A stretch of DNA of 64,000 bases from Candidatus Poribacteria bacterium (GTDB lineage Bacteria > Poribacteria > WGA-4E > WGA-3G): the NCBI GenBank assembly GCA_012267415.1, contig JAAXGN010000115.1, forward strand, positions 1 to 64,000, written 5' to 3'. The notes under the pieces were generated by a model. That model was not told the origin of the DNA, did not search any database, and saw nothing but the letters and a program-made list of their open reading frames with translations. The position numbers were made by a program, and so were the translations under genes. Within the stretch, counting starts at the first letter, position 1; each line of letters opens with the position of its first letter. Below are positions 1-9,253 of the stretch, piece by piece.

Positions 1-132
1 TTACGCATGCTGCTCTTTTGTAGCATAAACTGTTAGTTTGTGCTACCACAATGTTAAATTTACGTGAAAGATTACATTGACTTCACAGAAACTTCATGTT
101 ACAATATGCCAAAAATCTGTGAGGCAAGAAAA

Positions 133-1176
133 ATGACAAAGATCGGTATAGTTGGTGCATCTGGCTATAGTGGTAGTGAATTACTTAGGTTTCTCGTCAA
201 CCATCCAGGTGGATTCAACGTGGCACTCGCGACTTCTGAAACCTACGCAGGTCAGCACGTTGACCGTGTCTTACCTCACCTTAGAGGTTTCATAGACCTC
301 GTGTTTGAGCCATTAGATATCCTTTCGCTGAAAGAGCGAGTTGATATCGTGGTGTTGGCAGTTCCGCATAAAGTCGCGATGACCTTCGCGCCCCATATTA
401 TCAAGCAAGGTTTGCGCGTCGTAGATTTTAGTGCAGATTACAGACTATACAATGCAGAAACATATCAAGACTGGTACGATGTAGCGCATAGCAGTGCTGA
501 ACTCATTCAGAATGCCGTATACGGATTGCCAGAACGATATCGTGAAAAGATACGTGACGCACAACTCGTTGCAAATCCTGGATGTTACCCGACGAGTGCT
601 ATTCTTGCCAGCATGCCTTTACTGAATAATAGACTTGTTGAATTGGACTCCATCATCGTTGACTCAAAATCTGGCATTTCAGGTGCTGGACCGAAACCCA
701 AAGATACAACACATTTTCCTAATCGAGAATCTAATCTCGTAGCATATAACATCGGGAAACACCGGCATACACCAGAAATTGAACAAGAGATGAGTGCTGT
801 TGCAGGAGAAACTGTTACTGTCACGTTCACACCGCATCTGGTTCCAATGACTCGTGGTATCCTCAGTACAGTTTACGCCAGACTAAAACAACCACTTGAT
901 TCTGAAAGGTTATTAGAAGAGTATAGAACCTTTTATAATGACGAACCTTTCATCCGAGTGCTTGATGATGACGAATATCCACAGACGAAGTCTGTGCTTG
1001 GTAGCAATTTTTGCGATATAGGTTTAGCAGTTGACAAACGGACGCAACGCGTCGTGGTAATGGCAGCAATTGATAATCTTGGAAAAGGGGCAGCAGGGGC
1101 TGCTGTACAGAATCTGAATTTGATGTTTGACTGCAACGAAACAGATGGACTTATCACACCCGGTCTAATGCCGTAG
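133..1176 (+). CDS. argC: N-acetyl-gamma-glutamyl-phosphate reductase
   Basis: N-terminal Rossmann motif IGIVGASGYSGSELLRFL, catalytic-Cys motif VANPGCYPTSAIL, and HTPEIEQE. Likely start is the internal ATG at 133 (MTKIGIVGASG); the ORF opens at 64. Confidence 0.95.
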   Translation: MTKIGIVGASGYSGSELLRFLVNHPGGFNVALATSETYAGQHVDRVLPHLRGFIDLVFEPLDILSLKERVDIVVLAVPHKVAMTFAPHIIKQGLRVVDFSADYRLYNAETYQDWYDVAHSSAELIQNAVYGLPERYREKIRDAQLVANPGCYPTSAILASMPLLNNRLVELDSIIVDSKSGISGAGPKPKDTTHFPNRESNLVAYNIGKHRHTPEIEQEMSAVAGETVTVTFTPHLVPMTRGILSTVYARLKQPLDSERLLEEYRTFYNDEPFIRVLDDDEYPQTKSVLGSNFCDIGLAVDKRTQRVVVMAAIDNLGKGAAGAAVQNLNLMFDCNETDGLITPGLMP

Positions 1177-1266
1177 TAGCCTGCACACACCGCGTATACC
1201 TTAAGTCAACATGAATGTGCTACCAATACAAGCACAATCTAACAGAATGTGCTACAGCAAATCTCA

Positions 1267-2421
1267 ATGAAAGTAATGATTGTCGCTGGTGAACCATCCG
1301 GAGATCTACACGCATCACATGTTGTAAACGCACTCAAAGCAATAGACCCAAACATCATCCTTACCGGTATGGGTGGAGACATGATGGCGAAAGCAGGTGT
1401 GTCTCTACAAATCCACATCCACGATTCTGCTGTGATGGGATTTGCAGATGCACTGGCTGTACTTCCGAAGTTTTTGAGAAAACTTGCAATATTAAAACAA
1501 CATATACGTCAACATCAACCTGATGCACTACTTCTCATAGATTTTGCTGAGTTTAACATGCCGTTGGCAAAATTTGCATATAGACACAACGTCCGTGTCA
1601 TCTACTACATTCCTCCGAAAGCCTGGGCGTGGCGTGGTGGTAGGGCAAAAAAACTCGCTAAGCGCACAAACGTCATCGCATCGATTTTTCCTTTTGAAAC
1701 AGAATTCTATAGAAATGCTGGCGCACCCGCGGAATTTGTTGGACATCCGCTGGTTGACTTCGCAAATTGCAAGCTTAACGTCAAAGAAGCAAGAGAGAAA
1801 CTTAACCTAAAAAATGATACGCATGTCATCGGACTCATGCCAGGGAGTCGACGTTCCGAAGTACAACGTCATCTACCTATTATGCTAAAGGCTGCTTCCA
1901 ATATTGCCAAGACTTTTCCAGATTCAGAATGGATTCTACCACTTGCACCAGGGATTTCAGAGACACTCGTAGCTAATTGTAAGGAAGGTATTGAAAAACT
2001 TCCCAATATAAAACTAATACAAGGTGAAACTTACACAGCAATGCGAGCAGCAACAGTATTGTTGATTGCATCAGGGACTGCAACCCTTGAAGCAACATGC
2101 ATTGGTACACCTATGATCATCGTGTTTCGCACTTCATGGCATAATTGGCATATCATCAGAGCATTAACGCCTTTGGAAAACAGTGGATTACCAAATCTCA
2201 TAGCAAATAAACGTATTGTCCCAGAACTCCTTCAAGAAAACCTCACGCCTGACACCCTTACAGAACACGCATTGGAGCTACTGCAAAATCTTGATAAACG
2301 CAATGAGCAGTGTGAAGCACTTCAATCGGTATATCAACAGTTAGGCACTTCTGGTGCAGCAGAAAGAACCGCGCAACTCATAGTGGAACAGATTGAATCG
2401 GCACACAATCCACACAAATGA
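1267..2421 (+). CDS. lpxB: Lipid-A-disaccharide synthase
   Basis: MKVMIVAGEPSGDLHAS, YYIPPKAWAWRGGRAKKL, FVGHPLVD and LMPGSRRSEV are LpxB signatures. Start inferred at MKVMIVAGE. Confidence 0.95.
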   Translation: MKVMIVAGEPSGDLHASHVVNALKAIDPNIILTGMGGDMMAKAGVSLQIHIHDSAVMGFADALAVLPKFLRKLAILKQHIRQHQPDALLLIDFAEFNMPLAKFAYRHNVRVIYYIPPKAWAWRGGRAKKLAKRTNVIASIFPFETEFYRNAGAPAEFVGHPLVDFANCKLNVKEAREKLNLKNDTHVIGLMPGSRRSEVQRHLPIMLKAASNIAKTFPDSEWILPLAPGISETLVANCKEGIEKLPNIKLIQGETYTAMRAATVLLIASGTATLEATCIGTPMIIVFRTSWHNWHIIRALTPLENSGLPNLIANKRIVPELLQENLTPDTLTEHALELLQNLDKRNEQCEALQSVYQQLGTSGAAERTAQLIVEQIESAHNPHK

Positions 2422-3509
2422 AAAGAACTCTCTACACATTCATAACTACGAAACAACGCGGTGTTTTAGCGATGCTGCTTTGCATTCTGTTGACGCCGTT
2501 ATGGTTACTCTACGGTGTCGTCATCTGGATAAGGAATTACTGCTATACATGTGGAATTATTAGGCAGAAACAATTACCTTGTCAGGTAATCAGTATTGGT
2601 AATATTGTCGCAGGTGGTACAGGTAAAACGCCGGCGGTTATTGCAATTGCTAAACTTCTTCAGGAAAATAGTTACAAGGTAGGTGTGGTTCTCAGAGGAT
2701 ATAAAGGCAAAAGCAGTAGTAAGATTACGTTTGTTTCGGACGGTGAAAAACGTCTCTGCACAAGGGATGAATGCGGTGATGAAGCAGATATGCTTGCACG
2801 GCAACTTACAGATATACCGATTGTTGTTGGAAAACAACGTTATCTTACAGGAAAAGCCATTATAGAACGTTTTGCATGTGATGTGTTGTTACTTGATGAC
2901 GGTTTTCAGCATCGACAGCTATCACGTGATCTTGATATCCTTACAATTGATGCCACACAACCTTTTGGTACTGGCAAAATGTTACCTATTGGAACATTGA
3001 GAGAACCAAAGTCATCAATACAACGCGCAGACCTAATCCTGCTGACACGGACGGATATGCCTAATATAGATATCGCTAAAATCAAAGCAGACTTGGACCG
3101 CATTGCACCGAATACACCCATCTTGGAGAGTGTGCATGAACCAACATCACTCTACTTTTTAAATCAACAAGGTGAGAACATGTCCTTGCGTGTAGACTAC
3201 CTGAAAAACAAACGTATCCTTGCAGTATGTGGTATCGGCAATCCTAATGCATTTGTTTCAACACTGCAAAAATACAACCCAGAAACAGTGGAACTTTTCG
3301 CCTTTGTTGATCATCACGTCTATACAATGTCAGATTTACAAAAAATTGAACAAAAAATGAAAGAGCATCAATCTGAATTTGTTGTGATTACACAGAAGGA
3401 TGAGCAGAAGATTGCTTCTCTTTCACCGGATCTACCGATTGTAGTCTTGGGAATTGAATTGGTCATCACCGACAATATTGAAGTCCTTATTCAGGCCTCA
3501 CAGAAGTGA
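2418..3509 (+). CDS. lpxK: Tetraacyldisaccharide 4'-kinase
   Basis: SIGNIVAGGTGKTPAVIAIAKLL (P-loop), LLDDGFQHRQLSRDLDIL and FVDHHVYT. ATG overlaps the lpxB stop. Confidence 0.94.
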   Translation: MKRTLYTFITTKQRGVLAMLLCILLTPLWLLYGVVIWIRNYCYTCGIIRQKQLPCQVISIGNIVAGGTGKTPAVIAIAKLLQENSYKVGVVLRGYKGKSSSKITFVSDGEKRLCTRDECGDEADMLARQLTDIPIVVGKQRYLTGKAIIERFACDVLLLDDGFQHRQLSRDLDILTIDATQPFGTGKMLPIGTLREPKSSIQRADLILLTRTDMPNIDIAKIKADLDRIAPNTPILESVHEPTSLYFLNQQGENMSLRVDYLKNKRILAVCGIGNPNAFVSTLQKYNPETVELFAFVDHHVYTMSDLQKIEQKMKEHQSEFVVITQKDEQKIASLSPDLPIVVLGIELVITDNIEVLIQASQK

Positions 3510-3521
3510 TAAAGTTATAGT

Positions 3522-3713
3522 ATAACCTAAGTTGCTACCTATAAGTGTTTGACCCGGAAACCCGTCTTTTAATGAAAAAATGCTGATAATTAGTCAATAT
3601 TTGTAGCACGGGGAATGCCATAAAGGCGTTCATACCGTTGATTTCACTGCCAGTTTGCGCCCCTTATGGCACAATCTGGTAGATTGTGCTACATAGGTAG
3701 CAACTTGGGTTAT
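3522..3713. repeat. MITE-like element, ATAACC frame, copy 1
   Basis: Left end ataacctaagttgctacctata (3522-3543), right end cataggtagcaacttgggttat (3692-3713); 20/22 matched inverted ends. Interior holds gtag-footed palindromes at 3603-3636 and 3669-3692 (gcacaatctggtagattgtgctac). Confidence 0.7.
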
Positions 3714-3735
3714 CATACCCTTCAAAATGTAGTTT

Positions 3736-4782
3736 TTACTTTTTTATTGTTCCCCACTGGGTCTTTTTTTTTCCAGCAGGCGTAACAGACAGCACATCAT
3801 CGCTAATCCAATCAAGAACATTATCTGTACCCGGATGGTCTGTTAGCTTTGTCATTTCCCCTGTTTTGAGGTGATATTTATAGATATTACTCGGAGGCCA
3901 CACAAAATCACGCGGTATCGGTTCATTTAACGGAATTTCAGCATACGCACTGAAAACAATGGATTTGCCATCATCCATCCAGTCAAGACCGTAATAATCC
4001 CAATCCTTCGGTAGGGGTAGTTGTCTGATGTTTGTTCCGTTACGATCACAAATCATAATTCTAAACGCCTTGCGAATCATGGATGTGCCGAATCCTTCTA
4101 CTGCCTCCCAGGTATATTCATTTTGTCTAAATACAATCTGCTTACCATCAGGCGACCAACGCGGACTCCATCTGTGCTTATTTATTCTGCCTACTGCTGC
4201 CGGTATAAGTCTGCGAGGGTTCTGACCATTTTGCCCCATAATCCAGATCGTGCCACCCCCGAGGCCGAGTCTCAAAGGTTCAGTGAAGATTATATACCTA
4301 CCATCAGGTGACCAATCGCAGAAGGTCGCATGCATATCAGAAATGTCTTCCATTTTCCCAGTATGAATATTCAGCACGGTGATGTTGTAGTTTTCTATGT
4401 TGTTTTTCCGAACTGTTCTATTGAAGACAATAGATTTACTGTCCGGTGAAAATGAAACCCTACCGACAGATTGCCACTCTTCCGGTGTGAGTTGACGAAT
4501 ATTCGTGCCATCTGAATTCATCAAGGAAATAGCATAATTTTTATTGGGACGGGCACGTCTTTGAAACGCAATCAGTTTGCCATCTGGCGACCAGCTATTT
4601 GGGTGAGGTCGCAACGCTTCGGATTCGGTCAGGAGTGTTTGGTTACTACCATCATCATCCATAACATAGACTCCCTTTATCCCATTTCGATTAGAGCCAA
4701 AAACGATTTTGGCGGTTGTCCTGCTTGAAAAAAGCAGTAGTAACAGAAGACAGAGCAGACTAACATTTTTGTATCTATTCAT
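3736..4782 (-). CDS. Secreted TolB-like beta-propeller protein (PD40/WD40-like repeats)
   Basis: Repeated SWSPDGKLIAFQR, SFSPDSKSIVFNR, DWSPDGRYIIFTEP, RWSPDGKQIVFRQ units. Signal peptide from MNRYKNVSLLCLLLLLLFSS (start inferred at 4782). Confidence 0.85.
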   Translation of the reverse strand: MNRYKNVSLLCLLLLLLFSSRTTAKIVFGSNRNGIKGVYVMDDDGSNQTLLTESEALRPHPNSWSPDGKLIAFQRRARPNKNYAISLMNSDGTNIRQLTPEEWQSVGRVSFSPDSKSIVFNRTVRKNNIENYNITVLNIHTGKMEDISDMHATFCDWSPDGRYIIFTEPLRLGLGGGTIWIMGQNGQNPRRLIPAAVGRINKHRWSPRWSPDGKQIVFRQNEYTWEAVEGFGTSMIRKAFRIMICDRNGTNIRQLPLPKDWDYYGLDWMDDGKSIVFSAYAEIPLNEPIPRDFVWPPSNIYKYHLKTGEMTKLTDHPGTDNVLDWISDDVLSVTPAGKKKTQWGTIKK

Positions 4783-4837
4783 GGGTATACTCCAATAAAA
4801 GCGTGGCAGGGGAACGTGCCCCTGCCTTATAAATCGG

Positions 4838-5676
4838 TTATGGATTATCATTTTTGTCAAACGTGTTATCAAAACCATCTATGCCGTGCCAAGTGTCCGT
4901 CGTCCCGTTGCCATCTGCGTCAAGATGAATATGGACATTTAAGGTAATCTCTTCTTCCTCTCCAATCGGTCTGCCAACGTGATAATTGAGGATCGAAGAG
5001 TCGGTGTAATAAGGACCGTACGTTCTCTTTATCCCTTTGCCCTCTGGGTCAGGACCAATGTCTTCGGTAGGGGCAGAGTGTTCTTGCCTCCATCCGGTGG
5101 CGAAGTTCGAATGTCGGAACCATGCTGACATTTCACAAATATTATCGGTTGCGTTATAGGCATAGACATATCCATCCATGATGATATCTGTTCCATCAAA
5201 GTAGTGGCGTGAGAGCTCGTTATAGCCAGAGACCCCAGTGACTGTAGGCTTCTCCCAGGTAGACGGTTTTATGCCACTAATAACTATAGGTTGATACACT
5301 CTAAAATTCTTTTCGACGGTGTCCTGGGGAAAGTTCCCATCGTTATCTCGTCGCCAAACATCTACTTTAAGTTTATGTTTTATGCCTTTTACACTTCCTT
5401 CATAACTATAATCATCATACCAGAAATGGTCATCCGTTCGACCATTGCCACCGGAACGTGCCCTATCCATGTATCATCAAGGTAATAGTTAATTTCAACA
5501 TAAGGTTCACTCGTTTGGACATATACATACAGGGTAAAAGTACCGTAGGAATCTGCATAAGGAAAAACTTCTACTGACTCAATCTCAATATCAGCATAAC
5601 TATTGTTGATATACCCGATCAGAATTACAGTCCAGAACAAGATCATTGATATTAGCCCATTGCTAAATCTTAACAT
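4838..5676 (-). pseudogene. Hypothetical secreted protein interrupted by an apparent frameshift
   Basis: Two overlapping minus-strand ORFs (5389-5739 with signal peptide MLRFSNGLISMILFWTVILIGY; 4838-5470). Read-through joins ...INYYLDDTWIG to ...GGNGRTDDHFWYDDYSYEGSVKG around 5390-5470. Confidence 0.55.
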
Positions 5677-5734
5677 TTTTTTTACTCCTTTGCAATAGAA
5701 GAATTGCATTATTGTAATCATTTGGTACGGTCTC

Positions 5735-6208
5735 AACATCTAACACTTTAGTAGAATGTTGAAGTGAGTACCTACTATAACGTGAGTTTGATAAATATAG
5801 TGAACTTTCAAATTATTGGAGACACTTTGATAAACCTGCTTCGGTTGTAGCACAAACTTTTAGTTTGTGCCGATGAGACGCAAACTAAAAGTTTGCGCTA
5901 CAGAAGTGTCCCATTAATTGTAAATTCCACTATGCTTCCAAGTCGATATGTAATACCCTCTATAATTAAAGACACAGGTTTCGACCCTAAAAGGGTGCAA
6001 GTGAAGAAAAAAATTTTCGTCATTTGATTGCATTTTTCCCTTTCATAACTTAAAGACTCATTTTTTTACCCAAATAGGTGCATAAAATGAGGCAAAAAAC
6101 GAAAAAAATGAAGTTTTTCTAAAATTTCAGTCAAAAGGGAAAAAACGAAAGAATCCGTGAATATTATTCAAGAGATCTTGGTGGGGTAATAGAGAAGTGT
6201 TAGATGTT
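5735..6208. repeat. 474 bp region bounded by a 15 bp inverted repeat
   Basis: aacatctaacacttt (5735-5749) versus gaagtgttagatgtt (6194-6208), 14/15 complementary. Contains the nested element at 5797-5933 and A/T-rich noncoding DNA. Confidence 0.45.
5797..5933. repeat. MITE-like element, ATAGTGAA frame, copy 1, with paired GTAG palindromes
   Basis: Left end atagtgaactttcaaattattgg; right end reverse complement atagtggaatttacaattaatggg. Core 5847-5901 is gtagcacaaacttttagtttgtgccgatgagacgcaaactaaaagtttgcgctac. Confidence 0.65.
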
Positions 6209-6356
6209 ATACTCTGGGTGTTGCAAACAGGAGCACCTTAGTAGGATTTACCAGAAAAATATCCACCCTATCAAACCTGTCATGGTCGTTTTCAGCAATA
6301 GTCCTTCGGATGGAACACTTGAGAAAGTTTAAATGAGATATGCTGTAGAAATTGTA

Positions 6357-7262
6357 TTACATCGGTATCGGTTCACCTTGAGTTGCTGTCATCTCAGCAT
6401 AGAGTTCCTGCAGACGGCCTGTCATTGGTCCTGGTTTACCATTGCTAATTTGCCTGCCATCAACTTCTAAGACAGGACTTAACTCACCGACAGTGCCTGT
6501 TGTGAACATTTCGTCTGCGGTGTAGACCTCTGTCAAAGAGACATTCCTTTCAACCAAGGGGATGTCGTTTGCACGTGCCAGGTGAATGACATTACCCCGC
6601 GTAATCCCAGGAAGACAACTGTCTGCATGGGGTGTAAGCACTTCGCCTTTTTTGATGATAAAGATGTTTGTCGCATTTGTTTCGGAGACAAAACCGAAAA
6701 TATCCAGCATAATCGCATCGTCTACACCTGCAACGTTTGCTTCAATTTTTGCCAGAATGTTGTTAATCAGATTGTTATGATGTATTTTAGAGTCAACACA
6801 TTGTGCAGGATTTCGACGTATTGCAGATGTAATCAATCTTACACCGCTGCTTTCATAAATCGGTGCTTTCCATTCCGCCAACACGATCAAACATGTGCCG
6901 TACTGATTTACCTGCGGATTCATGCTTGACGTAACTTTCTTACCACGGCTGAGTGTTAATCGTATATGAACTTCATCGCGCATCCCATTCGCCTTAAGGG
7001 TCTCAAAGATAGCGGATTTGATTTCATCGCGTGTGGGTATTCCTTCAAACGCCATTGCATGTGCGGAGTCCAGTAATCTATCAAGGTGTGCATCTAAGGC
7101 AAAGACCTTTCCATCATAGATACGTAGTCCTTCCCAGACACCATCTCCGCCTTGTGCAAGACTGTCAAAAACGGATATTTTAGCTTCATCACGCGGCAGT
7201 AATTCTCCACCGACGTGGATCATTATGTTTTCATTTCGAGGATCGGGTAATTGTGGTTGCAT
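6357..7262 (-). CDS. Class IV aminotransferase, branched-chain amino acid aminotransferase-like
   Basis: GDGVWEGLRIYDGKVFALDAHLDRLLDSA, IHHNNLINNILAKIEAN, ETNATNIFIIKKGEVLTP, LPGITRGNVI, TGTVGELSPVLEVDGR. Confidence 0.9.
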   Translation of the reverse strand: MQPQLPDPRNENIMIHVGGELLPRDEAKISVFDSLAQGGDGVWEGLRIYDGKVFALDAHLDRLLDSAHAMAFEGIPTRDEIKSAIFETLKANGMRDEVHIRLTLSRGKKVTSSMNPQVNQYGTCLIVLAEWKAPIYESSGVRLITSAIRRNPAQCVDSKIHHNNLINNILAKIEANVAGVDDAIMLDIFGFVSETNATNIFIIKKGEVLTPHADSCLPGITRGNVIHLARANDIPLVERNVSLTEVYTADEMFTTGTVGELSPVLEVDGRQISNGKPGPMTGRLQELYAEMTATQGEPIPM

Positions 7263-7679
7263 TTATCTTCCTTTCTATTGATATTCATTTGAATTGCCAC
7301 ATCAGCATACCAGATTATAGGTACAGTGTCAATCTATATATAAGGCGTGAGTAGAGTTTTTGTTGATACACAATGTCAGTTGTCAGGATCGCGTAAAGAA
7401 ACAGTTAGTTCCAATCAGCACATGTCGCCAGTTAATATTTTAATGGCACTTCGCTCTACCCGACCTACGAAGAAGACTTGACAAGGTAATAGAGATCAGA
7501 TATTTCTATTGGAAAAGAGTTGTTAAAATGGGATTTACATACGAAAAATTTACTTGACTATTTTGCAGATTTTATGTATATTTCATGCAGCATCCAAATG
7601 CGTTCTGAAAGTTCTTCTCGTTGAAGGGAATTGAAACCCGTTGGAGGAAGTCATCTGGAAAGCGAAAGGGATATATGAC

Positions 7680-8028
7680 ATGAAAAATCTTAAGGATGTA
7701 ATGTCCCCTGATGTACAGAAACAGTTGAAAATGTACAGAAAAGGTGTCCTGAGTATCCTGAAAGGATTGCGAAGCGGAGTTATGGACAATCAAGAAGCAG
7801 CACTAAGTCTAATTAGAATCCATGACGCTTTTGCATGGAAAATAGAAACATTGTGGTTACGGTGTCGCACACCCTTATTACATTTTTGCTTCCCGTGTTC
7901 TCCAATCAACAAAACTACTGATGGGAGAAGAATGGGTTGACTTACCACCTGTTTTGAACGGAATTGAACCGATTCATAGCAAACTCACATACCTACCTTT
8001 GCTCGTAATTCTCCACATATTTATATAA
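7680..8028 (+). pseudogene. Small hypothetical protein gene with apparent frameshift
   Basis: MKNLKDVMSPDVQKQLKMYRKGVLSILKGLRSGVMDNQEAALSLIRIHDAFAWKIETLW in one frame. Another frame continues with protein-like GVAHPYYIFASRVLQSTKLLMGEEWVDLPPVLNGIEPIHSKL up to the stop at 8028. Confidence 0.4.
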
Positions 8029-8138
8029 TAGTTGCCTTGTTTGCGTAATTTTGTTATACTTTTGAACCAGTTTTGGGTGGCACTGCCACGTATACTGCCT
8101 GATATATCTGCCATCCTTCCCACGTTAGCAGCGGATAA

Positions 8139-9074
8139 ATGAGCTGGGAACTGGTAAATCTAATGGAGAAACATGAAAAATTAAAACTCCTGTTGTTGGT
8201 CGCCGAAAATAAGGAAAATACAGAATTACGTATTTCATTTAATCAAATTATTAACACACTTCGTATTCCTATACCTTTTGGTGCTGATATGGAAAAAACT
8301 GTCTTTATTGCCAACGTTAGCGAAAATAATAAATTTGCCACTGAACTTCACAGTTTTTTAGAAAGACATGGTATAAAATGTTTCCAGTATACAATTGACC
8401 TCTTGCCGGGAGACAACATAAAACAGGAAACTAAAAAAAATATAGAAGAAAGTGATCACTGCATAATTTGTTTTTCAAAAGAATTCAACGCCCGCAAAAA
8501 ATCAGATATGCATAGAGAAATATATATAGCAATAGGGGATACTTATCAAAGAAAACCCAATAGTGGATACTTAATCCCAGTAAGAGTCAACGATTGCAAT
8601 ATAGAAGATTACGAGATTAATGCAACAACCTCAATGAAAGATCTCTGGTGTCCCGATTTTAGCAAAAACAGTGACAAAGCCCGTCAAGCCTTACTCAATA
8701 AGATACTCGGTCTAAGACCAGAATCTTCTGCTAAAATAAATGCTAACGCAATAACACCTCATCTGATCAGACTTCGTCAAGATGATAAATCATCCCTAAA
8801 GTTCCCTGGCTTCCTGTTAGGTGAATGTACAAACGCTCGTCAATGGAAAATACAAGTCTATGAAACAGCAGAGGATGTAAAAGAATGTAAGTATATTATT
8901 TATGTTGATCGTACAAACGCAAAAGTAGTTGCGGGTCAACAAAAGTATACAGTGAACAAATTTGATTCATTAGATTCCATAAAAACAAGTATATATAAAG
9001 TAACAGTGGATAAGGATTGTGCCAAGGATATATTGGACATGTTAGGTATTGAAGATTATGAATATTTAGAATAG
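8139..9074 (+). CDS. TIR-domain protein with uncharacterised N- and C-terminal extensions
   Basis: KTVFIANVSENNKFATELHSFLERHGIKCFQYTIDLLPGDNIKQETKKNIEESDHCIICFSKEFNARKKSDMHREIYIA has TIR-fold strand/helix order with a Glu in HREI at the expected catalytic position. Lies directly upstream of a type I R-M operon. Confidence 0.75.
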   Translation: MSWELVNLMEKHEKLKLLLLVAENKENTELRISFNQIINTLRIPIPFGADMEKTVFIANVSENNKFATELHSFLERHGIKCFQYTIDLLPGDNIKQETKKNIEESDHCIICFSKEFNARKKSDMHREIYIAIGDTYQRKPNSGYLIPVRVNDCNIEDYEINATTSMKDLWCPDFSKNSDKARQALLNKILGLRPESSAKINANAITPHLIRLRQDDKSSLKFPGFLLGECTNARQWKIQVYETAEDVKECKYIIYVDRTNAKVVAGQQKYTVNKFDSLDSIKTSIYKVTVDKDCAKDILDMLGIEDYEYLE

Positions 9075-9180
9075 AATATATTGAGTTCAAGTAAATTATG
9101 AAAGATTGGAAGGAATTTTCAGAGTAACGACTGTGATAGTTATCTGATAGCTTGTTGGTTTTTGCGGGTCTTTATATTCT

Positions 9181-9208
9181 GTAGGAGCGATTTCCGATTC
9201 GCGACCTA
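9181..9208. repeat. Solitary GTAG-footed palindrome (GTAGGAGCGAT family)
   Basis: gtaggagcgatttccgattcgcgaccta; near-identical modules at 41355-41383 and 63725-63750. Confidence 0.7.
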
Positions 9209-9253
9209 TTGTCGTTATACTATTACTAACACCACTTGAAAGGAACAACATAT

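Noticed and set aside
585-830. Antisense ORFs of 60-150 aa inside argC, hsdM, gspD, gspE and similar genes
   Set aside because: Shadow ORFs of long, confidently coding genes on the opposite strand.
1211-1256. atgaatgtgctaccaatacaagcacaatctaacagaatgtgctac between argC and lpxB
   Set aside because: Weak, imperfect stem; probably a degenerate member of the GCACA family but not separately supported.
7447-7468. cacttcgctctacccgacctac, similar to half of a widespread GTAGGTnGGGT palindrome
   Set aside because: Only a truncated half is present here, so it is too weak to call as an element on its own.
7614-7641. cttctcgttgaagggaattgaaaccc resembles the 3' end of some CRISPR repeats
   Set aside because: Single occurrence with no spacer-repeat periodicity and no cas genes in the window.
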